Part shown: piece by piece, positions 30,900 to 46,983 of the stretch
Layout of the letters: each line of letters begins with the position of its first letter
Numbering within the stretch: the first letter of the stretch is position 1
Notes under the pieces: model-generated
Seen by the model: only the letters and a program-made list of their open reading frames with translations
Told to the model about the DNA's origin: nothing
Database searches by the model: none
Position numbers and translations under genes: made by a program
Origin: Proteles cristata cristata
Lineage: Eukaryota > Chordata > Mammalia > Carnivora > Hyaenidae
Direction: 5' to 3'
Assembly: GCA_017311185.1 (NCBI GenBank)
Contig: JAESUZ010003297.1
Span: forward strand, 62,001-126,000
Length of the DNA: 64,000 nucleotides

Positions 30900-33000
30900 G
30901 GAGTGAGGAACTGTCCATTCATTACCTTCTCAGAGAAAGCCCAGGGTCATAGTGGCAGAAAAAGAGAGGTACTATACTGCAGTGGAGGCAGAGTTCTGAT
31001 CCCCCACTCCCATCAGGCCAGGATGTCCCTTTTATCAAAGGTGACAGCAGACATACTTATCCTGGGCAGTGCCCATGCCCCACAGCCAACTGAATCCATG
31101 TCCTGGTTAATGCTTTCAGCTTAAACTTGAGCCCTGACCCTTTGGGACTACAGGCCCCATTAGGTTTTCTCACCTGCATTCCTACCATACCCCCTGGCTT
31201 CACTTCGAAGGATACCTGTAGTCTTCACCTGACCAGATTCCCTCCCCCAACCCTCACTGACCTTTGGGGCCTTCCCTCTTCTATCTATGTGCCTGTTGGG
31301 GGCGCTGACCCCACTCCCTAGCTCCAGGTGTGCACCATGAGAAATAGACCTGGCCAATCTTCATATTCCACTCCCCTTTCTGAAACAATTAGTTCAGAGT
31401 TGGGTATAGAATTCAGGTTGTACCAATCAGAATCAACCTGCAACCTTGGCTGAACCAATAAGAAAGAGAGACTAGTTTCCCTTCACATGGGTTGAGCTGG
31501 AAGGATTCCTTTGCCACTTCCTGGAAAGAGCCTGGCTGAGAATAAAACTGAGACAGAAGGAGACAGAGCCAATAGATGAAGAGATGCATGCCTAACCATA
31601 CTATGCCTCTGGTTCTAGCTGCACCCTGAATTGCTCAGTTATGTGAGCTAAATCATTCCTTTTTGTTCTAAAGTCCTTGGAGCTGGGCTCTTGTCTTATG
31701 CAACTCAAATTGTTCTATTACAGATTCCCTCCTTATCCAGACAGAGCCAGGGCCCCTTGGTGCTAGCATCTCCTCCATCTATCTTCTGACAAAATCCTAG
31801 CCCTAGACCAGAAGGGTAAAATCCCCAGCTAGGAAATCACTTCATTGACCCTCCTCAACTCAACTACCTCCCAGTTACTGCATTATGAGGCAGCATGGTG
31901 CAGCATGATTCTTCCTCCCCACCTCCCTCCCCAACATCCTACCCTTTTCCTAGAAACATTTCAAGGCTCCACCTTCTGCCCCACCAGTCACACCTCTTTA
32001 TTTCTGATCTGTATTTACATACAGTGGACTAGGAGGGGATGCTGAGCCCCAGTTGTAAGTACCCTGGATGTCTTTGCTCTAGACATAACAGAAGAGATGG
32101 TGCCCGCTGGCATCCATTTACATGAGGGGCAGGAAACCTCAGTGGTGGTGAGGGGTGGGGCAGAGGGCCCCTTGGACTTCGTTGGTTAGGGAGTAGGAAT
32201 CCTGGGCTCAAAACAGATTGCATTTCAGATCTGCCCCCAGACCCTAACCTGAGCGCCAAAGCTGGGACGGTAAGTAGCCAGGCAGGGGCCCTCCAGCATC
32301 ACCCAGACCTGGTGATGGTCCATCCCACCCTCCGTCTGAGCACAGAGGTCATACCTTTTGAGACTCCCTCCCCATAACCTTTTGGTAGAAAACATATTAA
32401 TACTTGTGTATTTATCCAAAGCAATAGTCTGGAAATTAACAGGAAACTAGCTAGCGATGTTTATCTTTGCAAGGGGTGGGGAAGGTGATGGGGGGGGAAT
32501 TTTTATTTTCATTGTATTTATCAAGGTTCTACTTTATGTAAAATAGACATATTTCCTTTGTATTAAAAAGCAATATAAATTTGAAACAAACAAAAAAAAA
32601 ACGGGGTAAGACTCTATAAATGACAAGTGGGACCAAGAGCAGTACAAGACAAGTGAAAAAGCGAGGAGCCCAGGGGGAGTGACCCAGAAGGCAAGAAAGT
32701 GTGGGAACCTGCCCTGAAACGTTTCCATGTCTTTTTAGCTCCCTGACTTGAGGGTGCTGACCCCATGAATGTGGAAGTTGGTGGTGGCGGTGAGGGTGAG
32801 GGGGGTGGGGGGAGGGGGTAAGGCCGAGGGCCGGGTCAGAGTCTGCCCATCAGAACTGTCAGGGCGGGCCCTGGAAACTTGGAGGAAGGGGGGATGCTCT
32901 ATTACACTCACTAGTGGACAAATGAGATAAGTCAAACAGCTATGGCTGGAGGTCTGGAGGGTCAGATTAATAGAATTGGGAAGAGGACGGAGACCCTTGG
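30900..33000. other. TRADD upstream / intron stretch without recognised gene
   Basis: Probably the first intron of TRADD. It contains an old interspersed-repeat-like segment around 31.38-31.73 kb that I cannot classify, and a G-rich tract at 32.79-32.82 kb. No coding exon recognised. Confidence 0.5.
32794..32818 (+). repeat. G-rich tract with G-quadruplex potential
   Basis: Four or more runs of at least three G separated by 1-3 bases in 25 bp, in the TRADD-FBXL8 interval. Confidence 0.75.
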
Positions 33001-34000
33001 CTCGAGTTGTCCGCTGAGGAAGTCCTTCCTACTTCTACAGAAGCCCCTCCTTGGGAAGCCCCGCGCCTCACCCAACCGGAGTCCGCCTCTCTGAGGGCGG
33101 GCCGGACTGAGTCTTGAGAAGTCTTCAGTGAGCTGAGACTGTTAGGGACACGCGGGTACCAACTGAAGAAGATAGACCCCTACCACCAGGGGCCAGCCAG
33201 GCGCAGCGCCCCATTAATACAGCCTAACTGTTCCGGGGCAGCTCCACCTCCGGCTGGGTGGGCAGCAACGGCCTGCGGGCAGGGCCTCTCAAGAACTGCA
33301 TCCATCCTGGCGCGTCCCCCTACTCAGCTGCCCCTCTCCCGAGCCCTCGAGGGAAGCTCCCCAGCCTCCAGTTGTGCCCACCCTCATGCTTGGGTCGCAT
33401 GTGCAACTGGCTGGGGCGGGAACAGGTCTCTTCTCACAGACAAAATCAGAACGAGCCCCGCCCTCCCACCAGTAGGAACCTGACCACCCACCCACCCCTA
33501 AAGACCCTAGGTGGGACGAGGAACCTGCTAGTGCCAACGTCCCTACGCTCTCTCTTGCCTCCAAAGGAAACACCCCAATAGGCCACCGCCACCAGCTGGC
33601 CCAGGCAGCCGCGGGTGACAACCGCGCTGCGCCCACGCTCCTGAGCCGGAATCCGCCTCTGCTCCCGCAGGCACCGGGGGAAGCCCACCCACCCTCTGCA
33701 CTAACCTGACAGCCTGGGACCAGCCCGGATTCCCACGCCCGCCCTGCTCCACTGGACTAGGCTGCTTCCGGGTGTGCGCGAAACGCAGGGGCGGTGCCCC
33801 AGTCCGAGCGGCCCCGTCAGCCCCGGCGTCCCGCCCCTCGTGCTCCCTGTGACTCCTTCCCTCCCACTGTTCTCTGGCGCCAGTCCCCAGCCTCTGGGCA
33901 AAGCCCACTTGGTCCGTTGAGCAGGTAAGACATTGGTGCCCAGGGTTAGACGGCGGGAAGAACCGCCCACGGCAAGAGACTTTGGGCACTTGGAGCTCTT
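33000..34000. promoter_or_regulatory. GC-rich, probably bidirectional TRADD/FBXL8 promoter region
   Basis: CpG-rich sequence in the 4.8 kb between the divergent TRADD and FBXL8 coding starts. On the minus strand a good donor (tgtcag|gttagt, exon edge 33706) suggests a TRADD non-coding exon above it. I could not fix an FBXL8 first exon. Assignment as bidirectional rests on head-to-head geometry and composition. Confidence 0.45.
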
Positions 34001-34743
34001 ACTAGCCCAGGGGACCCCAGGGTGAGAGCTGTCTCACTTTTTCAGGCAGGAAACAGATCAACAAAGGGGCACCCCCTGGGTACCGTAACTTTCTAGTGCC
34101 TTCTAGAGGATTGAGCTCGATGATCTCTGACCTCTCCTACTCCTGGCACTCAGAACGGGGTGCTGATGGGTCCAAGTTCAAGCCTAGCCGAGGGTATCTG
34201 AAGCCCTAAGGATACATGAGGCGCATATTGCAGCAGGCACGGTTAACCTGGAGAATATGGGAAAATAGAAAACTGGAAAGTGGTGTGAAACGTATAGGAA
34301 AACCTTCAAGCACCCTAAAATAAAACTGGCAACTTCGAAGAGTACATACACTTTCCAACAAAAGCCACGCTCCGGGATGGATCTGCTGATTCTGAACCTA
34401 AATCGCCCAACCTGAGCCTGTACTGTTCTGGGATCAGGATCGAAACTTGAACCCAGGGTCGCTCAGGTCTCAAAGCTCGAAGCTATTCTCCGCCCCTCCG
34501 GCCTTTCTTTGGAAGTACCCGGGACTTCTCGCCAGTGAAGTAGAGGAAAGGAAGGAGCCTTAGCTCTCAGAGCAGATTCAGCAGTGCCCCACCCGCGCCC
34601 CCGCTTCCTGATTGGCTGGTGGTCCCTGCCAATTAAAAGTATTCTCCAATGTTTTCGCTCTATTAACCCTGTCGTAACTCTCTAGTGACTGGCAGGGCTA
34701 GGACGTGGTTTCTTAACTTGGGACAGGTCGAGTCAACTGGCAC

Positions 34744-34850
34744 TTCTTAAAAATCAGATTCCTGGGCCCTACTCTTTCCGGAGAGCCTGATTTAGTATGT
34801 GGGCGGTAGAATATGTATTGTGAGCAAGTGTGTGGGTGATCCTAATGCTC
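34744..34850 (+). repeat. MER5A-like hAT-Charlie fragment
   Basis: The stretch reads like the MER5A consensus: 'aaaaatcagattcctgggcc' early and 'gtgatcctaatgct' at the end. It is old and diverged, and lies between TRADD and FBXL8. Confidence 0.6.
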
Positions 34851-35593
34851 CCCTCCATCCGAGAAGCCCACATTTAGAGCGCCCTTGAGGCGAAGTTTGG
34901 GCCCAGTCTTTCTCTGACACTTAAGAGTCCAGGGAAGGAAACAGTAACAGTTCTGGAAGATGTCTGGGAGATTAGTCTGGGTGGTCCGGGTGGCTCTGAG
35001 TGTGTGTATGGGAAGGCAGTCAGAGGCCAGAGGAGCTCTCTGAGCTGGGGAGGTGGTGGGTAGGGAGGGGAGGACGGTTTGTCCCGAGTTACCGCTGGTG
35101 CAGCCGCCCTCCACCTTCCCCAGGGTAAACCTTAGTAACTAGGTGAAAGATCCCATAGCCTTTTCCAAATCCAGATATTCAGCTTTATCAACTTTGCACA
35201 TAGGTCGTAGCTGTATTTCTTCTAGTATAGCAGAAAATGCATATTTGTTCAACAAGTGAGAATGTAGTGTGAAAGAATCTTTAGGCATCCTGGGCCAACC
35301 TCATGGGTCTGAGACCTTTGCAGTCAGAGGTACAAGGCCTCATGCTTAGTTTGATAATTTGGTCAAATGCTCTGCCATCACGGCCTTGAGATTATTCATA
35401 TTTTCAGCAAAGAGTCCCATATTTTCATTTTGCACTGGGCTCCACAAACTATGTAACAATTCCTGGGGCACAAGCATTTCTACACGTAGGTTCTGGTGGT
35501 CCCAACATTTTGGCTTTCTTGAGCCCAGAGATGCCCCTCTCTCTCCAGGCAAAAGCTGCTGGAAGGAACAGAGTTCCCACCCCGCACAAGGTC

Positions 35594-37288
35594 ATGGCAG
35601 AGCCTGGAGAGCAACTGCCAGAGGAGGTGCTGGCGCTCATCTTTCGCCACCTGCCCCTGCGGGACCGTGCCACCGCCGCCAGGGTCTGCAGAGCCTGGGC
35701 TGCTGCTGCTACCTGCAGCGTCGTGTGGCACAACACGATCATCAGGTGAGCGGGGCCCCTCCCTCTCCCGCCTCTTCCTGCCTTCTCCCTTTCTTCATGG
35801 AGTTTGGGTTAGGGATATCCGTATTAAAAAGCACAATCATTGCTAACATTTATTGACTGCCTACTATGTAGCAACCGGTGTTCTAAGTGCCTTATGTATA
35901 TCCCCATGAAAACCTTATGTGGTAGATAAGTAGTAGTATTATGTCTATTGAGGCAGAGAGATTTAATCACTTCCTACAGGTCACTCAACTAAAGAATAGC
36001 AGAGGCAGAATGGGAACCTGACAGTTCAGAGGCCACGCCATGCCTCCTTAGAGACCTCTGAGAAAGCTCAGTTCCCAAAATGTCACTGGCTCTCCCTGCC
36101 ATGGTTTCAACTAGTGACAGACGCATCTTAAGTCTTATAAAGAGATAGGGTAGGAGGTCCCTCTAGTATCAGCTACATTGCAGCAACCAGGCATGATCAG
36201 GACTGGGAGGTATATGTGTAGGGGGCAGCGTGGGGTCAGTAGCTGGACCCCAGGCTGAGGGATAGGCAGAGTCCTCGCGAAGCCAATGCCTCTTCTCCAC
36301 CGTTCTAACCGCAAGTTGCGACTGTGAGCGAGAAGGTACGCTGCTACCATATCTGTCCGCCAGCCTGGACCACGTTCACAACCTACGGCTGGAATTTGAG
36401 CCGTCCAGGGAGCCGAGCCGCAGGGCGGCCACGGAGTTGCTGACTGCACTGGCGGGTCGTACCCCGGGGCTTCGAAGCCTGCTCCTGGAGTGCCGCGGAG
36501 AAAAGCCCCTCTTCGACTCAGGCCGCGACATCCTGGACGCCGTTCACGCCGTCTGCCGGGCCTCCTGCGCGCTGAGTCACCTCGACCTTCGGCGCTTGCC
36601 TTTCACACTGGACGATGCACTGGTGCTGCAGGTGGCACGTGGCTGCCCCGAGCTCCGAAGCCTTTTCCTGGACAACTGTACCCTGGTGGGCAGCGTGAGG
36701 CCAGACTCAGTGATAGAGCTACTAAAGGCCTGCCCGCGCCTTCGCGCCCTTGGCCTGCACCTAGCCAGCCTGTCAGGCACCGCCCTCCAGGTGTTAGCGG
36801 CGCGGGACCGCGCGCCTTTCGCGCTTCTGGCCCTACGGTGCGCGTGCCCGGAGGACGCACGCGCGCCCCCCTTGCCCGAGGAAGCCTGGGCTGCAGTGCG
36901 CCGCCGCCACCCAGGACTGGTCGTGGAGCTGGAGCTGGAGCCAGCGCTGCCTGACGAGAGCGTGACGCGCGTCCTGCAGCCTGCTGTGCCGGTGGCTGCG
37001 CTGCGTCTCAGTCTCTCTGGGGACACCGTAGGCCCGGTGCGCTTTGCAGCGCGCCACTACGCCTCAACCTTGCGCGCGTTCGAGGTGCGCGCCGCTGCCT
37101 CAGCAGAGCTGGACGCCGCGCTGGAGTTGCTGGCTGCGCGCTGTCCGGGCCTGCGCGAAGTACACTGCTTCTGCGTGGTACGACCCTCCGTGCTGCACGC
37201 CTTCCGCGCGCACTGTCCGCGCCTGCGCAGCTACACGCTCAAACTAACGCGGGAGCCACATCCCTGGCTGCCCACACCTGTGGCGTGA
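35594..37288 (+). CDS. FBXL8: FBXL8, F-box and leucine-rich repeat protein 8
   Basis: Two coding exons, 35594-35745 and 36316-37288 (stop TGA), total 374 aa, equal to the human length. The first coding exon (true exon edge 35549, after ctctccag) encodes the F-box: LPEEVLALIFRHLPLRDR and RVCRAWAAAAT, residues about 5-45, the part that binds SKP1. The second exon encodes degenerate leucine-rich repeats with blocks such as LRSLLLECRGEKPLF, LSHLDLRRLPFTLDDALVL and LRSLFLDNCTLVGSV, expected to bind substrate. It is a substrate receptor of an SCF E3 ubiquitin ligase. The exon 2 acceptor is weak-looking (ccgcaag|ttgcg), but it is the site that keeps the conserved frame (ATC AG|T TGC). The second exon is very GC-rich and forms an intragenic CpG island. 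A polyadenylation signal follows at 37567. Confidence 0.95.
35838..36050 (+). repeat. MIR element in FBXL8 intron
   Basis: Diverged MIR in sense orientation: a 'catttattgactgcctacta' head, 'gttctaagtgcc', and a decayed 'ggtcactcaac' core. It fills roughly a third of the intron between the two FBXL8 coding exons. Confidence 0.65.
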
Positions 37289-37566
37289 TGGTGTAGCCGC
37301 CTGCTCACCAGATGTGTGTGGCCACTGAGATGCTGGATGCATCTGCCCAGGCGTGCACCTACTACTAGCCCGCTCCTTCAAGACTGTTGCCTCGGGACCA
37401 GCCCCTGCGTCCTGAGTCCACTGGGTGTATCTCGATGGGATCATCCTCCTTCAACCCCACTACTCTATGGAAGCTCCGCTCGCTCCGCGGCCCTGGCATG
37501 GGTGGGAGAGCGGGGAGGTGGGGAGAGAGGACACAGGCTCAGGCGGCGCCTTAGGGGTGAGTGTGA

Positions 37567-37572
37567 AATAAA
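37567..37572 (+). terminator. FBXL8: FBXL8 polyadenylation signal AATAAA
   Basis: AATAAA about 280 bp past the FBXL8 stop codon and about 610 bp before the HSF4 start. It is the only canonical hexamer seen in that gap. Confidence 0.75.
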
Positions 37573-38059
37573 CAAATCCTGCAGCAACACTGTGTCCTAT
37601 GCAAGGCGGGGCCGGCTCTGAACGGGGGGGAACACGGAACCCGCAGAGGCCAGAGGACTACCAGGGTAGACGTAGGAGAGATCAGTTGTACTGATACCGC
37701 TGCAGCTGCTGAGGTCAGGGGCGTGGCATTCCGCATCCCTGGAAAGACAATGTCCCAGAGTTCTTCGGGAGGGGACCAGCTTCTCCTCTCCGCACCTGCT
37801 CCGCCCCCACCCCCCACCCTCGCCCCTTCACTCCTATCTGCCTTCTCTATCCAGGCCATGGCCATCACCTTCTAGGACTTTTCCAGTCCCCATCAGGACG
37901 CGCATGGGCGATTTCTCCCTAAGAAAAAAAGGGTGGGACTCAAACCCAGGTCTCCCGCCCCACCTCACCCCTCCACTCACATCGGATCCCAGCCTTCCCT
38001 CTGTGTCCGCTGTTGCTGCGGCCGCGGTCTGAGCCCCGCCCCGTGGGTTCGCACGTGGC

Positions 38060-42832
<4,773 letters not shown>

Positions 42833-42986
42833 GACCCGGTCTACTCTGAAGCCAGCCTAGCAGAGGGGCTGGCCTGAAGCAGCACGCCCTTCTTGGCTTC
42901 CTCCCGGCTTCCTGGTGCCCCTAGAAGAGGCTGAGCGAAGACCCTGTTACTCTGTTGTCTGTCCTTCTCCATTACTGAACCCTGCA

Positions 42987-42992
42987 CATAAA
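42987..42992 (+). terminator. HSF4: Candidate HSF4 polyadenylation signal (variant CATAAA)
   Basis: The only hexamer close to the HSF4 stop is a CATAAA variant about 155 bp downstream, followed by a T run and 'gtgtttctggtctc'. No canonical AATAAA was seen before the 44.9 kb SINE. Confidence 0.4.
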
Positions 42993-43054
42993 CTGCATTT
43001 TTTTTTCTGTGTTTCTGGTCTCTTTTCTCTACCGACCAGGGAGCACAGAAGCCA

Positions 43055-43079
43055 TGGGGGGTGGGGGGGGGGGAGTGGG
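43055..43079 (+). repeat. G-rich tract downstream of HSF4
   Basis: A 25-bp near-pure guanine run with two T interruptions, lying just past the likely HSF4 cleavage site. Confidence 0.8.
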
Positions 43080-43379
43080 CACTTTGCATTTATAGAAATT
43101 TCCAGATCCTAAGGCTTTAATAGCTGAACCCCTGGATAGTGGAGGTGCTTGGACAACCAGCCCCTAGTTCTGCTTAGGCTCCCATCCTCTGGCCTCATCC
43201 AGGGCTGGTACGTGGCCACTGTAACCTCCAGAACTCAGAGGCTTTGGGGGTCACATCCAGCCTTGTAAGGCATCTGCTCTGTGATCCTGAGTAAGCTGAT
43301 CCCCTTCCCTGAGCCTTATCTGTGACAGAGAGGATTCAAGGGAAGATGGATGTAAGCGCCTGGGAATTGCCAGGCCAAG

Positions 43380-44000
43380 AGTGGGCGCTGGCTATTTGGG
43401 ACCGCAGGCTAAACCGCCCGCTCCCGACTCAGCCGATGCACCCAGGGTGGAGAGGGAAAGCGGACTACGGAGTATGAGCCCAGGCGGTGCGCGGCAACTG
43501 CGGCCTGCTTCTTGGTGTCCTAAGAACCCCCCTCTCTTCACCTCTTCCCGGTTCCCGGCAGCCCTGGCCGCCCCGCCCCCCAAGCAGCTGCTGCTCCTAC
43601 CCCCCTCCCTGCCCAGCCCTTTCTGCCTTGTCATCTACTGCCCCGCGGAGGCTCGACTCGTGAGTGGGGCCGCCCGGAACGCACAGAACCGGGAGCCCCA
43701 CCCCACCCGGCTGGGGGAGGGAAAAGAAATTGAGATTGGGCAGAATCTGCGCCCCCTCACCACCAGCCGTGCTCGAAGGTCTGTGAGCCCCGCCCCTCCG
43801 CCGGACTTTAGCTGTGGGACTGGGTGGAGGGGAGGAAAGGGGAGCCTTGTGATCGCACTTTCGCAAAGGCTCTCGCAGTTTCCCACAACCCTTGCTCTGT
43901 AGCATAAGAGACCCGCGCGGCGAGGTGGGAGGGAGACCCAGACCCCTCTGGATGCCTCGCACCTGGAACCTCCGGAAGCTCCGGGAAGGATCTGGCCTGT
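43380..44000 (+). promoter_or_regulatory. NOL3: Candidate NOL3 upstream promoter / non-coding first exon region
   Basis: A GC-rich block about 3 kb upstream of the NOL3 coding start. In the orthologous locus NOL3 has a non-coding first exon shortly after HSF4, which fits this position. I could not fix its boundaries, so this is inferred. Confidence 0.35.
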
Positions 44001-44857
44001 GACCCTTGAAGGACTGGCCACGACATTACTTTGGTATTCACTTCTGACCATTGGGTGGTAGAGGGAAGGCCCAGAGCAGCTGGGGTCTCTGCAACTCAGA
44101 CTGGACAAAGTGCAGGACTTGGCATAATGCGGGGAGGAGGTTAACATGAAAATAAGTTGGAGAGCAATGAGGGAAAAGGAGGGACCAGTTCAATCCCCCC
44201 CCGCCCCAACTTCTTTGCACTTGTACAGAGTAGGTCCTGCATGTGTGACTGGGGGCAGTCTTTGGAGGTCTCAGCCAAAGAGAGCACAGGGTCCGTTTAT
44301 ACAGTGCAGTGATGTCAGAGCAGCGGTGAGGATGATTGTTGTTCACTGGGGTACGCAAGGAACCAGTCTGCCTTTGGGACATTCAGGCACTGGGGTGGAG
44401 AAGGGGACATTTGAGTCTTGGAGGATGGGTCCATAGCATGGAGGGAAGGGAAGGGTATTCCAAGCTTAGGGAACAGCATCTGCATCTGGTTCAGATGTGC
44501 CAGGGGCTCGCAGGGTTCTCCCAGCACTGTGTGGTGAAGGGAAGTGGGAGAAAATCCAGGTGTCCAGAGGGGTAGGAGGTGACCTAGAGTGGCCAGGTCA
44601 TATGGTCTTGATTCTCTCTGATGGACATTGGGGAAAAGGAGACAGGCCATTAGGGCTGACATTCTGTTTCACAGGAGAAATCATTGTAGTTCAAGTTAGA
44701 GCAAATCAGATTCCAGTTCTGCCACTTGGTCTCTCAGCACCTGTCTCCTCACCTGTAAAATGGGGACAATAAATCCTGTCCCAGAAGTTTGTCAAAGTCA
44801 CGCTGCAGAGGGAGTGATGGATTGGGAGTGAGAGGTACTTAGAAAGACTGTAATAGG

Positions 44858-45314
44858 GGCCCCTTGTTGGCTCAGTCGGTTAAGCGTCTGACTTCGACTC
44901 AGGTCATGATCTCACAGTTCGAGCCCCATGTCAGGCTCTGTGCTGACAGCTCAGAGTCTGGAGCCTGCTTCAGATTCTGTGTCTCCCTCTCTCTCTGCTC
45001 CTTTCCCACTCCCTCTCTGTCTCTGTCTCTCAGAATAAAATAAGACGTTAAAAAGATTAAAAAAAAAAAAAGGGGCGCCTGGGTGGCTTAGTCGGTTAAG
45101 CGTCCGACTTTCGCTTGGGTCATGATCTCGTGGTTCATGGGTTCGAGCCCTGCGTCGGGCTCTGTGCTGACTGCCAGCTCAGAGCCTGGAGCCTGTTTCA
45201 GAGTCTGTGTCTCCCTCTCTCTGACCCTCCCCTGCTCACGCTGTCTCTCTCTGTCTCTCCTAGAAATAAATAAAACGTTAAAAAAAAATTAAAAAAAAAA
45301 AAGATTAAAAAAAA
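44858..45314 (+). mobile_element. CAN-SINE (outer, older copy) interrupted by a younger SINE
   Basis: tRNA-Lys-derived carnivore SINE in sense orientation with a decayed head, CT-rich middle and A-rich tail. It is flanked by a perfect 17-bp target-site duplication (agaaagactgtaatagg) at 44841-44857 and 45315-45331. A second SINE sits inside its A tail. Confidence 0.9.
45072..45301 (+). mobile_element. Young CAN-SINE nested in the tail of another SINE
   Basis: Near-consensus full-length element: head GGGGCGCCTGGGTGGCTTAG, B-box-like GGTTCATGGGTTCGAGCC, CT tract, then aaataaataaaacgtt and A tail. It is flanked on both sides by 'agattaaaaaaa', its probable target-site duplication. Confidence 0.9.
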
Positions 45315-45897
45315 AGAAAGACTGTAATAGGAGATGAGGTGACCATGGTGGGATTGAAGGGGATGCTGGATAGAGACCCACTGAGAGGTAGAGGAGCAGC
45401 ATTTGTCAGAGATGTGACTTGAAGGGGGGGGAGGGGTAGTTCTGGTCTCTGGTCAGTGGCCTGTGGGAAGGGCTGACACTTCAGTATGGCCAGGAGGGTG
45501 AAATGACCAGGGGGGCACGGCATGACACCAGGTGGTAGTGAGAGAGACCTGGGAGGCAGGATGCGAGCTAGGACCAAAGGGCTCACCCAGACCTAGAGCC
45601 ATGTAGGGGGGTAGCAGAGTGACCCCAAAAGGAGGATGAGACCTGGGAGGGTGCTGGGTGAACAAAGCCAGGGCTGGGGTAGATGGGCTGAGAGAGGAGG
45701 TGGTTCAGGGCCTGACCTGTTCAGCCCTGGGTCAGGCCACTCTAGAAGTGATGGACCATTATCTTGGTTGTTAATAAATGGACACAGCAGATTAACTTCT
45801 GCCTAACGCCTGCTGCTTGCTAGAGACAGTCTCTCAAAATAGGAGGATCTGTGGAAGAAGACAGTAAAAGTTTAGCATGCATTTGTTGGTAGCTTTT

Positions 45898-46112
45898 TTT
45901 TTTTTTTTCCTGAGAGAGAGAGCGCACGAGAGAGACAGTGTGAGCAGGGGAGGGTCAGAGAGAGAGAGAGAGACACAGACTCCGAAACAGGCTCCAGGCT
46001 CTGAGCTGGCAGTCAGCACAGAGCCCGACGCGGGGCTCGAACCCATGAACCACGAGATCATGACCTAAGCGAAAGTCGGACGCTTAACCGACTAAGCCAC
46101 CCAGACGCCCCC
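45898..46112 (-). mobile_element. CAN-SINE, antisense
   Basis: Full-length, little-diverged element in reverse orientation; the T-rich 5' end is its A tail. Target-site duplication gttggtagctttt at 45885-45897 and 46113-46125. Confidence 0.9.
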
Positions 46113-46125
46113 GTTGGTAGCTTTT

Positions 46126-46983
46126 ATGAGTTGGGTCTGTGGTACCTAAAGATGAAGCATTCCTAGGGAAGATTCCCAGGGAATCAGGGAGACAGTTGGG
46201 TCTCAGGTACTGTCAGGTAGTCTTGCTTGGTCAGAGCTAGGACTCAAGAGCATTCAGGCATCCCTGCTCAGGTATTAGGGAGCCAGGAAGGGCCGGTTGC
46301 AACATAGGGGCAGCATTGGTGAGGGGCTGCAGGGGCGGCGCCTACGCTGGAAAGATGGGCCTCAGGGTCAGGATAAGGAGCATACACTTCCTTCAGGTGA
46401 GGGAAGGCTCTCAGCACTTGTGCTCCGGGTGCAGAGGGAATTCAGCACTCAGCAGGGTCTAAGCTGGACATGAAAGGCTAGACTAAGAGATTAGGATGAC
46501 AGAGAAATAGGTAGCAGATAGACTGGAAAGGATGTGACTGCAGACTGGGTGTTGGGTATCCAGATAAATTGCAGGTCTTGCTTCTTGTTAAGGTGAGGAA
46601 ACAGGCTGGGAAAAAGAATTCAGTTTGGATAAACGGGGTCTGAATCAAATGCAGGATCCACAGGCAGCAGGGACACAGGAAGGACATCCTGACTGGGAGA
46701 GCAGTAGAGAGTAAATAAGATAAATAAGGGATAGCATAGAGGAGGAGAGGAGAGCCACAGCTGATGTTTAGGGACCCAAGGAGAAGCCTGAGGAGGAGAC
46801 GGGACAGAGCGGCCTGAGAGGCGGGAGGTACAAGTCCTGTGCTGAGGAGCTGTCCGGCTGCCCCGGTCAAGGTGAACTTAAATCCCAGCCACCAGTGTTC
46901 ACAGAGACCCTGCAAGAGAGGTCAAGGCCGGGGGGCATCCTGGCCCCTATTACCTCTCTCCCCTCCTCCATGCAGCCCCCACC
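46126..46983 (+). other. Stretch immediately upstream of the NOL3 coding start
   Basis: No coding exon recognised. It is probably NOL3 intron 1 and 5' UTR: an acceptor-like pyrimidine tract (ctctcccctcctccatgcag) ends at about 46976, eight bases before the ATG. Confidence 0.5.

Noticed and set aside
31380..31730. Possible LTR or MER-type element
   Set aside because: The text feels like an old repeat 3' end, but I cannot place it in a family with confidence, so it is not listed as a mobile element.
33543..33989. 148-codon minus-strand open frame in the TRADD/FBXL8 CpG region
   Set aside because: GC-driven; Gly/Arg/Pro-rich. It may overlap a non-coding TRADD exon, but nothing supports translation.
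36490..37026. 149- to 154-codon frames on both strands inside FBXL8
   Set aside because: Shadows of the very GC-rich FBXL8 second exon, whose own frame is conserved.
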